From Candidatus Altarchaeales archaeon (GTDB lineage: Archaea; Altiarchaeota; Altiarchaeia; IMC4; QMZM01), in assembly GCA_003663175.1 (NCBI GenBank), contig QMZM01000042.1, positions 1-8,520 of the forward strand: DNA of 8,520 nt. Direction: 5' to 3'. Below the pieces are notes generated by a model. It was not told where the DNA came from. It searched no databases and saw nothing but the letters and a program-made list of their open reading frames with translations. A program made the translations under genes and the position numbers. Position 1 is the stretch's first letter. Each line of letters opens with the position of its first letter. Shown here piece by piece: positions 1 through 7,151 of the stretch.

Positions 1-9
1 TCTTTCTCC

Positions 10-732
10 ATGATAAATTTATATAGAATGAAAAACAAAAAAGTCATTATATTTTTGTTGATCGTTGTAATTTTGTTTATCCTTCTTATCCCCATTCCCA
101 AGAAGCCAGCAGATTTGGAAACAAGTGATGAATTTATCGAGTTGGTGAGACTTCCAGAGCCAAGTTACGAGGGAGCTATGTCTGTCGAAGAAGCAATTAA
201 GAAGAGGCGTTCTATAAGGAACTATAAGGATGAATCACTCTCTCTGAACGAAATTTCTCAATTGCTGTGGTCAGCTCAGGGCATTACAGATAAGAGAACT
301 GGCTTCAGGTCTGCACCGTCTGCCGGGGCAACATATCCATTAGAAGTTTACCTCGTTGTTGGAAATGTAAATGGCTTAAGTCGGGGAATTTATCACTATA
401 CTCCGAGAATGCACACAATAGAATTGTTGAAGATGGGCGACTATAGAAAAGACCTTGAAGAGGCCGCATTTGGGCAGAGATGGGTTGGAGATGCTCCAAT
501 AAGTTTAATATTTACTGCAATCTATAATAGAACAACCTCGAGATATGGTAAAAGGGGTATAAGGTATGTTCATTTAGAGACCGGCCATGCGGCACAGAAT
601 GTCTACTTGCAAGCGACCGCTCTAAATCTGGGAACCGTTGTTGTGGGGGCATTTGATGACCAAAGAATTAAGGAGATATTGAATCTAACAAATGAGGAGC
701 CATTGTATATAATGCCAGTTGGCAGAATTTAG
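10..732 (+). CDS. Membrane-anchored SagB/ThcOx-type nitroreductase (FMN oxidoreductase)
   Basis: Nitroreductase-fold flavoenzyme of the SagB/ThcOx-like branch. Such proteins bind FMN and oxidise or reduce small molecules or, in SagB, peptide azolines; the substrate here is unknown. Seen (numbering from the ATG at 10): a hydrophobic helix at about 12-29 preceded by four basic residues, then the catalytic domain from about 57. Family landmarks are the RRSIRNY motif at 66-72 (phosphate-binding Arg residues), the APSAGATYPLEVYLVV block at 102-117, the HLETGHAAQN helix at 188-197 and the C-terminal PLYIMPVG at 231-238. The domain is full length and intact. Positive residues before the helix and acidic ones after it suggest N-in/C-out topology, placing the flavin domain outside the cytoplasm (inference). 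The start is uncertain: ATG at 10 and ATG at 28 both precede the helix, neither has a Shine-Dalgarno, and the frame stays open to the left edge. No cyclodehydratase or precursor-peptide gene is adjacent in the window, so an azoline role is unsupported. Confidence 0.85.
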   Translation: MINLYRMKNKKVIIFLLIVVILFILLIPIPKKPADLETSDEFIELVRLPEPSYEGAMSVEEAIKKRRSIRNYKDESLSLNEISQLLWSAQGITDKRTGFRSAPSAGATYPLEVYLVVGNVNGLSRGIYHYTPRMHTIELLKMGDYRKDLEEAAFGQRWVGDAPISLIFTAIYNRTTSRYGKRGIRYVHLETGHAAQNVYLQATALNLGTVVVGAFDDQRIKEILNLTNEEPLYIMPVGRI

Positions 733-735
733 AAA

Positions 736-742
736 TTTTTTT
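736..742 (+). terminator. Oligo-T terminator after the nitroreductase gene
   Basis: Seven consecutive T residues begin three bases after the stop codon, with no hairpin upstream. Archaeal RNA polymerase commonly terminates at such U-tracts, so this probably ends the first transcript. It immediately precedes the promoter of the next gene. Confidence 0.45.
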
Positions 743-750
743 ATTTAATA
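743..750 (+). promoter_or_regulatory. Putative TATA box of the cysteine-rich protein gene
   Basis: The AT-rich box ATTTAATA ends 28 nt before the ATG at 778, a spacing that would place transcription initiation at or within a few bases of the start codon. No Shine-Dalgarno precedes the ATG. A second AT stretch at 763-774 is too close to the ATG to serve as the TATA box. The whole region is AT-rich, so the call is tentative. Confidence 0.4.
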
Positions 751-777
751 AAAATTTGATAAACTATATATAATAAA

Positions 778-1359
778 ATGAAAACATCGCACATCTACCT
801 ACTAATGTTCTGCACTCTCTTTATTCCCATATTGTCTTTATGCGTGCAGACAGAAACTAAGGAGTGTGTATTTGCAAAGGATTGTGAGGGTAGAGAACAT
901 GCAAACTGCAGTGGTGATTGGTTATGTATAGATGGGAAGTGTGTCTGGAGTTGTGGCGAGTGTTCTCTCAGTCTGTGTGATTGTAAGTGCTATCTGAGAG
1001 GGGAAACACCAGAAGAGAAGTCTGGCAAGACCTGCGAATTGGATTGTCTTAGCAAGTATAATATCAGTGGATGTAAATATGTTTCTGGAAGGTGCGTTCC
1101 GGTATATGCAAATAGACAGGAGGAGGTAGAGGGGGCGGAGTGTAATGTTGATGACGACTGCGGAACGGGAGGTTGTTCAAATCAGATTTGTGGTCCAAAA
1201 GAAAAGGTAAAGGGAATTATAACGACATGCGAGTATAGACCGGAGTATGAGTGTTTGAAATTGACATCCTGCAAATGTATTAAAGGGAAATGCAAGTGGG
1301 AGGAAACCGAGGAGTATGAGGAATGCTTAGAGAAATTGAAAAATCAAACGATCGTTTAG
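778..1359 (+). CDS. Secreted cysteine-rich protein, C-terminal part like the eight-cysteine-cluster family
   Basis: Exported protein of 193 aa with a hydrophobic signal segment at about 5-21, 24 cysteines between residues 30 and 183, and two more (C12, C22) in the signal region. An even count and an extracytoplasmic location suggest disulfide stabilisation. The C-terminal half (122-183) has ten cysteines spaced C-x5-C-x4-C-x4-C-x12-C-x7-C-x5-C-x-C-x4-C-x10-C and includes TTCEYRPEYEC (149-159). This resembles what I recall as the eight-cysteine-cluster domain of archaeal and bacterial surface proteins; I could not check it by search. The N-terminal half (30-106) holds 14 cysteines and repeats some of the same motifs. 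There is no C-terminal anchor. C22 does not sit in a good lipobox, because residue 21 is Leu. The function is unknown; it lies between two other exported-protein genes with its own promoter. ATG 778 is chosen because it gives a complete signal peptide and fits the promoter spacing. Confidence 0.85.
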   Translation: MKTSHIYLLMFCTLFIPILSLCVQTETKECVFAKDCEGREHANCSGDWLCIDGKCVWSCGECSLSLCDCKCYLRGETPEEKSGKTCELDCLSKYNISGCKYVSGRCVPVYANRQEEVEGAECNVDDDCGTGGCSNQICGPKEKVKGIITTCEYRPEYECLKLTSCKCIKGKCKWEETEEYEECLEKLKNQTIV

Positions 1360-1363
1360 GCAT

Positions 1364-1392
1364 AAACCGAAGAAAACCGAAATGAATTTATA
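1364..1392 (+). promoter_or_regulatory. Core promoter (BRE/TATA) of the VIT-VWA gene with an upstream direct repeat
   Basis: The box AATTTATA (1385-1392) ends exactly 25 nt before the ATG at 1417, and a purine-rich BRE-like stretch (CCGAAATG, 1377-1384) lies directly upstream of it. No Shine-Dalgarno is visible, so the mRNA is probably leaderless or nearly so. The octamer AAACCGAA occurs at 1364-1371 and again at 1374-1381, offset by 10 bp, just ahead of the TATA box. No T-run separates this region from the preceding gene, so read-through from it is possible. Confidence 0.55.
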
Positions 1393-1416
1393 TTATAAAC
1401 TGGGAAAATTTCTAAT

Positions 1417-3690
1417 ATGGAAAAGAAGATTTCGATCGCGGGAGTTTTATTATTGTGCGTGTTTTATTCCCTGGAATTTGCGTGCGCAGATGGTATAATA
1501 ATTCCAGACCCAACTCCAGAGATACCAAAACCGGAGTTGGCAATAAAATATCATCATGTAAATGTCTCCATAGATAATCAATATGCTGAGACGGAAATCG
1601 ACCAAGTATTCATAAATCCATATAGTAGGGACTTGGAGGGAAGCTATATCTTTCCGTTGCCCGAGGGTGCGAGCATTCACGACTTCTCAATGTTTGTGGA
1701 TGGTGAGGAACTGAAGGGAGAGATTCTTGAAAAGGAAAAGGCGAGACAGATTTATGAAGATATAGTAAGGAGATTAAAGGACCCTGCGCTTTTAGAATAT
1801 ATTGATAGAAATACATTTAAGGCGCGAGTTTATCCAATTCCGGCGAATGGTGAAAAGAGAATAAAATTAAGATACTCCGAAATTATAAAATGCGACTCCG
1901 GAATTTGTAGATATGTTTATCCGTTGGAGGTTGAGAGATTTTCTTCAATGCCCTTAGAGAGTGTTGTCATTGTAGTGAGAATTAAATCAAGAGAACCAAT
2001 CAAATCCGTCTATTCACCAACGCATGAAATTTCCGTAGATAGAATTAGTGATTATGAGGTTGAGGTTAGCTATGAGGAAGAGAGCGTAAAGCCGGAGAAG
2101 GATTTTGAATTATATTTTACTTTATCTGAAGAGGATTTTGGTCTAAATCTACTCACATATAAGAAGGGAGATGAAGATGGCTATTTTATGTTAATGCTTG
2201 CCCCGAGGGTTGAGATCGCACAAGATGAGATAATCCCAAAGGACATAATATTTGTCTTGGATACATCTGGTAGTATGTCTGGTAAGAAGATAGAGCGGGC
2301 AAAAAACGCATTGGAGTTTTGCATAGAGAATCTAAATGAAGAGGACAGATTTAATGTAATTACATTCAATACGGATGTTGATAAATTCAGCAATGAAATT
2401 ATGGATGTAAATTCAGAAAATAGAGAAAATGCACTAAATTTTGTTAAGGAAATTGGTGCTGGCGGTGGAACGAATATAAACGATGCACTATTGGAGGCTC
2501 TTAAAATGCTAAGTCGCTCGGATAGGGCAAGCATGATAGTGTTTCTTACCGATGGTAAGCCAACCGTGGGCACAACAAACACCGAGAAGATCTTGAATAA
2601 TGTGAAAAATGCAAATAAAAATAATGCAAGAATCTTTGTATTTGGTGTTGGATACGATGTAAATACACATCTCCTCGATAAGATTTCCCAGCAGAATAGT
2701 GGAGTTTCCGAGTATATAACCCCGGACGAGGATTTGGAGATAAAGATATCGAATTTCTTTTCAAAGATAAACAATCCCATACTCTCAGACCTCGAGTTAG
2801 ATTTTGGTCAGATAAATGTAAAGAATTTATATCCAACAGAACTTCCAGACCTATTCAAGGGTTCTCAGATAATTGTCTTTGGAAGATATGAAAATTCTGG
2901 AGATACGGCGATAACATTGAGGGGAAGGGTCGATGGAGAGGAAAAATCCTTTAGTTATGATGCAGAATTTCCATCAATTTCTGAAGAAAATGATTTCATA
3001 CCAAGGCTATGGGCAACGAGAAGGATAGGTTATCTCTTAGAGCAGATAAGGCTACACGGCGAGGAAAAAGAGATTGTCGATGAGATCATAGAATTAAGTT
3101 TGAGGTATGGTATAATAACTCCATACACCTCATTCCTTGTTGATGTCGACACAGAACATGGAAGACCAACTCGGATTGAAGAGGCAAGAAATCTCTTTGA
3201 TCAAATTCTCGGAGCAACGGCATTTAAGGCAGAATCCGGAGTTGGAGCGGTGAAGGGAGCAAAAACAACATGGGAATTACAGAGAACAGAGACCTATCAA
3301 ACCGCGGAGAGGGTAAGGGTAGTTGAACTAAAAACATTCTATCTGAGGGATGGAATATGGATTGATAATGAATATTCTCCGAAAAAAGAAACGATAAAGA
3401 TTAAATATGATAGTGAAACATATTGGAATCTGGTGCGAGAAAATCCAGAAATCGGGAAATATTTGTCCTTGGGAAGAAATGTAAGATTCTGTATTCGGGA
3501 CAAATGCTATGAGATAGGTGAGGAGGGAATAGAGCATGGAGAGATAGAGATTCCCACAACGGTACCTTATTCCACAACAATATCTCCAAGACCTCCAAGA
3601 GACAACACCGCCCTAATAAATACGACTATAATGGTTGCCATGGTTATAGTTGTGTGCGCAGTAATCTTGATTTGGAATAGACTAAGATAG
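1417..3690 (+). CDS. Cell-surface VIT and von Willebrand factor A domain protein, membrane-anchored
   Basis: Large surface protein (757 aa) with the layout of inter-alpha-trypsin-inhibitor heavy chains and their prokaryotic relatives. Seen in order: a signal peptide (1-24, likely cleavage after ACA); a VIT domain at about 40-160 with FINPYSRDLEGSYIFPLPEG (65-84) and the RVYPIPANGEKRIKLRYSE block; a VWA domain at about 275-450 with an intact metal-ion-dependent adhesion site (DTSGS 282-286, T352, D379 in LTDG); the conserved LSLRYGIITPYTSFLV segment (560-575); and a C-terminal module from about 637 containing KTFYLRDGIWID (639-650). A Thr/Pro-rich linker (714-728) leads to a transmembrane helix at about 735-753 and a short basic tail. 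VWA domains usually bind protein ligands through Mg or Mn, so adhesion or surface-complex assembly is likely, but the ligand is unknown. The protein appears complete. Its stop codon lies inside the convergent valS end (9-nt overlap). An own promoter lies 25 nt upstream. Confidence 0.92.
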   Translation: MEKKISIAGVLLLCVFYSLEFACADGIIIPDPTPEIPKPELAIKYHHVNVSIDNQYAETEIDQVFINPYSRDLEGSYIFPLPEGASIHDFSMFVDGEELKGEILEKEKARQIYEDIVRRLKDPALLEYIDRNTFKARVYPIPANGEKRIKLRYSEIIKCDSGICRYVYPLEVERFSSMPLESVVIVVRIKSREPIKSVYSPTHEISVDRISDYEVEVSYEEESVKPEKDFELYFTLSEEDFGLNLLTYKKGDEDGYFMLMLAPRVEIAQDEIIPKDIIFVLDTSGSMSGKKIERAKNALEFCIENLNEEDRFNVITFNTDVDKFSNEIMDVNSENRENALNFVKEIGAGGGTNINDALLEALKMLSRSDRASMIVFLTDGKPTVGTTNTEKILNNVKNANKNNARIFVFGVGYDVNTHLLDKISQQNSGVSEYITPDEDLEIKISNFFSKINNPILSDLELDFGQINVKNLYPTELPDLFKGSQIIVFGRYENSGDTAITLRGRVDGEEKSFSYDAEFPSISEENDFIPRLWATRRIGYLLEQIRLHGEEKEIVDEIIELSLRYGIITPYTSFLVDVDTEHGRPTRIEEARNLFDQILGATAFKAESGVGAVKGAKTTWELQRTETYQTAERVRVVELKTFYLRDGIWIDNEYSPKKETIKIKYDSETYWNLVRENPEIGKYLSLGRNVRFCIRDKCYEIGEEGIEHGEIEIPTTVPYSTTISPRPPRDNTALINTTIMVAMVIVVCAVILIWNRLR

Positions 3691-6093
3691 ATTTTCGGTA
3701 ATTTCTAACTTAACCCCCTCCATATCTCTTGGAATTATGTTGAGTTCTTTTATTCTACCTGCCCCAATTAAATCCTCTCTAATCCTCTCCACCTTGCTCC
3801 TCAGATTTGAATTTATATACAAATCAACCCTCTTGAGTTCAGAGCCTAATGGCAATTTATTCTCAGTTTTATACCTTCTAATTTCCACCACAATTTCTAT
3901 TAAAAGATTACCAATTTCTTCAGCATTCTTGTCTATAAATTCTTCATTCACCCTCGGCCATTCCGATATAGAGGCATAACCATTGCCAAATAGATTGGTC
4001 CAGAGTTCATCGCAAATATGTGGAGTAAATGGAGACAGCAATCTTATTAACACATTTATGACCTCGTGAAGTGTGTATTGAGCCCCCCTCCTCGATTCTT
4101 CTCCATAAATTTCCGACTTATATAGGCGATGTTTAACGATCTCTATATAATTATCTGCCAAATCGTGCCATACAAATTTTCTTATTTGTTCTAAAGTAAT
4201 GTTGAAGCGATAACGATCCATATTTTTTGTGCAGGTATCAATTAATTTTTGTAATTTGGTTAATATCCATCTGTCGATGTCTCTCAACTCATATTTTTTC
4301 TTTGGGTCAAAATCCTTGAGATGAATCTGAATAAATCTGCATATATTCCAGAATTTTGTTAGGAATCTATGAGAGTGTTCGCACTCCTCCCAACTAAATG
4401 GATAATCATCTCCAAGAGTGCCAGATGCTGCCCATTGCCTTATTGTGTCTGCAGAATATTTTTTGAGAGGCTCATCTGGTTCGATAACATTCCCCAGACT
4501 CTTTGACATCTTCCTGCCATCTGGACCAGCTACCATTCCATTGATCAATAAATCTTTAAAACAGGCTTTATCAGTCAAGATTAGACATCTATAGATCGTG
4601 TAGAATGCCCATGTTCTTATTATCTCATAACCCTGGGGTCTCAATGATGACGGATATGTCCTCTTGAAGAATTCATCATCCTCCATCCATTTAGATATTA
4701 CCAATGGAGTTATCGAGGAATCCACCCAGCAATCACATACATCCTCTTCACCGATCGCCATTCCTCCGCATTTTGGACATCTCCTTTTTGTACCTCTCGG
4801 ATCAACTGGCAGTTCACTTTCATCTGCTGGGATTATCTCTCCACAAGAACAGATCCAAAAGGGCAAGGGAGTTCCAAATATCCGCTGTCTTGAGATAACC
4901 CAGTCCCAATCCATCGCCTCGCTCCAGTCAATTAATCTTTGAAGCATATATTCAGGATACCAGTTCATATTTCTTGATGTTTCTATTATCTCCCGAATAA
5001 AATCCTTGACATTTATGAACCATTGCTCCAATGGAATCAATTCTATCGACGCTCTACACGAACTCCTCTCCGTATGTGCTACAACCTGATGTTTTATCTT
5101 CTCAATCTTTCTAATAGAGCCAATCTCAATTAAATCCTCTGCAATTTTCCTTCTTGCCTCTTCAACCTTCATGCCTTTATATCTTCCAGCATTTTCCGTC
5201 ATTCTCCCCTTTTTGTCAATCACCTCAATTATTGGCAATCCATATTTTTTCTGCCATTCTATATCTTGCTCATCACCAAATGTACACAAATAAACCGCTC
5301 CGGTTCCAAATTCTCTATCTACGGAATCGTCTGCAATTATCGGCACTTTTCTATTAAATATTGGAAGAATCGCCTCCCTTCCTATAAATTTCTTGTATCT
5401 CTCATCTCGTGGATGAACGAGCACCGCAACGCAGGCTGGCATCATCTCCGGTCTTGTTGTGGCAATAGTGATTTTATGCTCATCATCAATTTTTAGGTCT
5501 ATATAGTATAATTTTCCATCCTTCTCTATGTGTCCTATCTCTGCCTTTGCCAATGCGGTCTCGCATCTTGGACACCAGAGAACTGGATGTTTTTCCCTGT
5601 ATAACAAATTTTTCTTGTAGAAGATAAGCAATGTCTTCTGTACCAATCTTTTATAAGAATCGTCCATCGTTCTATAGCTATAATCCCAATCTGAAGAATA
5701 GCCAATTCTATCAAATTGTTCTCTCATTCTCTTTATTGCGAGATTTGTCCATTCAATACACCTCTTTAGGAATTCCTCTCTATTTTCTTTGCTTACATTC
5801 AATTCATTTTCAACCTTTAATTCAGTTGGCAAGCCGTGACAATCAAATCCCTGAGGGAAATAGACATTAAAGCCTTTCATCCTTTTATACCTTGCCACAA
5901 TATCGATCCATACATGATTGTAGATATGTCCCATATGTAATGTTCCGGAGGTAAATGGAGGTGGGGTATCTATAGAGTAGACCTCCCTATTGGAATCCAA
6001 TCTAAATCTATAAATTCCCTCCCTCTTCCATTTCTTCTGCCACTTTCTCTCCACATCCTTCGCATCATACCTCTTTGGAAGAATTTTTTCCAT
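3682..6093 (-). CDS. valS: Valyl-tRNA synthetase, archaeal type
   Basis: Class I aminoacyl-tRNA synthetase that charges tRNA-Val in the cytoplasm and edits mis-charged threonine. Seen: the HIGH-type signature HMGH at 53-56 within PPPFTSGTLHMGH; KMSKS at 528-532; the CP1 editing domain with ATTRPE (211-216) and GTGAVYLCTFGDEQDIEW (263-280), a form I associate with archaeal ValS; zinc-type cysteine pairs CPRC (174-177) and CPKC (439-442), plus C415/C417 and C453/C455; and an anticodon-binding domain from about 600. At 803 aa it is slightly short for the family and lacks the long C-terminal coiled-coil arm of bacterial ValS. All catalytic landmarks are present. The ATG at 6093 is used; no Shine-Dalgarno precedes it. 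It lies 71 nt downstream of the transporter gene on the same strand, so it may be co-transcribed or have its own promoter. Its 3' end overlaps the convergent VIT-VWA gene by 9 nt. Confidence 0.97.
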   Translation of the reverse strand: MEKILPKRYDAKDVERKWQKKWKREGIYRFRLDSNREVYSIDTPPPFTSGTLHMGHIYNHVWIDIVARYKRMKGFNVYFPQGFDCHGLPTELKVENELNVSKENREEFLKRCIEWTNLAIKRMREQFDRIGYSSDWDYSYRTMDDSYKRLVQKTLLIFYKKNLLYREKHPVLWCPRCETALAKAEIGHIEKDGKLYYIDLKIDDEHKITIATTRPEMMPACVAVLVHPRDERYKKFIGREAILPIFNRKVPIIADDSVDREFGTGAVYLCTFGDEQDIEWQKKYGLPIIEVIDKKGRMTENAGRYKGMKVEEARRKIAEDLIEIGSIRKIEKIKHQVVAHTERSSCRASIELIPLEQWFINVKDFIREIIETSRNMNWYPEYMLQRLIDWSEAMDWDWVISRQRIFGTPLPFWICSCGEIIPADESELPVDPRGTKRRCPKCGGMAIGEEDVCDCWVDSSITPLVISKWMEDDEFFKRTYPSSLRPQGYEIIRTWAFYTIYRCLILTDKACFKDLLINGMVAGPDGRKMSKSLGNVIEPDEPLKKYSADTIRQWAASGTLGDDYPFSWEECEHSHRFLTKFWNICRFIQIHLKDFDPKKKYELRDIDRWILTKLQKLIDTCTKNMDRYRFNITLEQIRKFVWHDLADNYIEIVKHRLYKSEIYGEESRRGAQYTLHEVINVLIRLLSPFTPHICDELWTNLFGNGYASISEWPRVNEEFIDKNAEEIGNLLIEIVVEIRRYKTENKLPLGSELKRVDLYINSNLRSKVERIREDLIGAGRIKELNIIPRDMEGVKLEITENLS

Positions 6094-6124
6094 TTTGAAT
6101 TAGATATATTATGCATTCATAACC

Positions 6125-6133
6125 TAAATATGA
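6125..6133 (-). promoter_or_regulatory. Possible TATA box of valS
   Basis: In the 71-nt gap between the transporter stop and the valS ATG, the minus strand reads TCATATTTA, ending 32 nt upstream of the start codon. That would give a very short leader. Other AT-rich boxes in the gap (about 6102-6112 and 6141-6150) fit the spacing less well. A run of four T just after the transporter stop (6161-6164) is a weak terminator candidate. An independent valS promoter is therefore plausible but not secure. Confidence 0.3.
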
Positions 6134-6164
6134 TATCTAAAATATAAGCCATTTCATCATAAAA

Positions 6165-7151
6165 TCACAACTGTAAGAATTTATTTAGGAATAGATATGT
6201 GAGCATCGAGAAGAGTGTTGCTATCACCGGGGTCAAAATCCAACCAAGGAGAATGTACTTCATTGTTTCTCTATCAACCGCTCTCGTTCCCTTTATGAGA
6301 CCGGTTCCCAATACACCACCGATAACTGCTTGAGTTGATGATACCGGAATACCAAGAAGTGTGAAGAAATATATTGTTAGACCAGCAGAGAATTGGGATG
6401 TAAATGCCATTACCGGCCCCATAGCAGTTATTCTCTTCCCGACAGTTAACACGACCCTTTTGCTGAGCAATACCGCTCCCAATCCCATCGAAATTCCAAA
6501 TGCAAGTGTTAAGATTATTATATCTGCAATAATTCCAGCACTAATTACCGGCCCCACGGAATTTCCAATGTTATTTGCACCTATGCTGTATGCCAGAGAA
6601 ATCGTTCCAATTAAGAGGAGGGATTGGAGAATTCTGTTAAATTCTATTATGCTCATTCTTTTAGATATTGGGATTATTATGAGGAAATGGATCAATATAG
6701 CGGAGATTATCGCAAATAGTGGTGTTAAAATCCAAGATAGAAAGAGTTCGTATAATTTTAGAAAATTTATTCTATCGTGGATGTTAATTGCAATAGCGGC
6801 ACCAACAATGGAGCCGATTATCGCGTGCGTAGTTGAAATTGGAAATGCCATCAATGTCATTAGTCCGATTAGCAGAATGGCTGAGAATAATGCCGAAAAT
6901 ATCAAGACAGAATTTCTATTGACTTCTGTCCCGTGAATTATATCCTTACCTATTGTCTTTATGACTCCATGCCCTTGGAGAACCGCCCCCAGGATTATGA
7001 AGATTGAAACAACAATTGCAGATTTTCTAAATCCCATGGTGTTTGAGCCAACGAGAAGACCAATTGCATTTGCGGCATCATTTGCTCCAATACTCATCCC
7101 TATTATGAATGAACAGATTATTATTGCTATGCTTATGTCCATCTCATTCAT
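6165..7151 (-). CDS. pit: PiT-family inorganic phosphate transporter
   Basis: Integral membrane permease of the PiT family (328 aa), which takes up inorganic phosphate or metal-phosphate with a cation. Seen: about ten hydrophobic segments and the inverted duplication typical of the family, with two signature copies, GANDAANAIG (22-31) and GANNIGNSVG (191-200). Each is followed by the paired re-entrant motif, PISTTHAIIG (104-113) and PVSSTQAVIG (269-278). The second signature has Asn where the first has Asp, as is usual in duplicated PiT halves. The frame is open to 7205, but I choose the ATG at 7151: it overlaps the stop of the DUF47 gene as ATGA, the classic arrangement for translational coupling, and the extra 18 upstream residues would lie inside that gene. 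A further in-frame ATG is at 7142. Pairing with a DUF47 gene supports phosphate transport; a few PiT relatives carry sulfate, which cannot be excluded. Confidence 0.93.
   Translation of the reverse strand: MNEMDISIAIIICSFIIGMSIGANDAANAIGLLVGSNTMGFRKSAIVVSIFIILGAVLQGHGVIKTIGKDIIHGTEVNRNSVLIFSALFSAILLIGLMTLMAFPISTTHAIIGSIVGAAIAINIHDRINFLKLYELFLSWILTPLFAIISAILIHFLIIIPISKRMSIIEFNRILQSLLLIGTISLAYSIGANNIGNSVGPVISAGIIADIIILTLAFGISMGLGAVLLSKRVVLTVGKRITAMGPVMAFTSQFSAGLTIYFFTLLGIPVSSTQAVIGGVLGTGLIKGTRAVDRETMKYILLGWILTPVIATLFSMLTYLFLNKFLQL

Noticed and set aside
15..23. TATA-like box AAATTTATA near the left edge as promoter of the nitroreductase gene
   Set aside because: With the 25-nt spacing seen elsewhere, initiation would fall near 48, inside the membrane helix and not at a start codon. 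It is probably AT-rich coding or leader sequence; the true promoter is likely left of the window.
10..732. Ribosomal peptide (azoline) biosynthesis cluster suggested by the SagB-like gene
   Set aside because: No cyclodehydratase (YcaO-type), precursor peptide or exporter is seen next to it in the window, and the enzyme appears to be membrane-anchored and extracytoplasmic.
832..846. Lipoprotein lipobox at the end of the cysteine-rich protein's signal segment (C22)
   Set aside because: The residue before the cysteine is Leu, where lipoboxes need a small residue such as Ala, Gly or Ser, and there is no typical pattern around it. Simple secretion is more likely.
2181..2780. 199-codon open frame on the - strand inside the VIT-VWA gene
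   Set aside because: It lies fully antisense to a well-supported VWA domain, and its translation is a low-complexity Ser/Phe/Ile-rich string with no recognisable motif, as expected from the complement of coding DNA.
6361..6936. 191-codon open frame on the + strand opposite the PiT transporter
   Set aside because: The - strand has clear PiT signatures across this region. The antisense frame is hydrophobic only because it mirrors membrane-helix codons, and it has no promoter or ribosome site.
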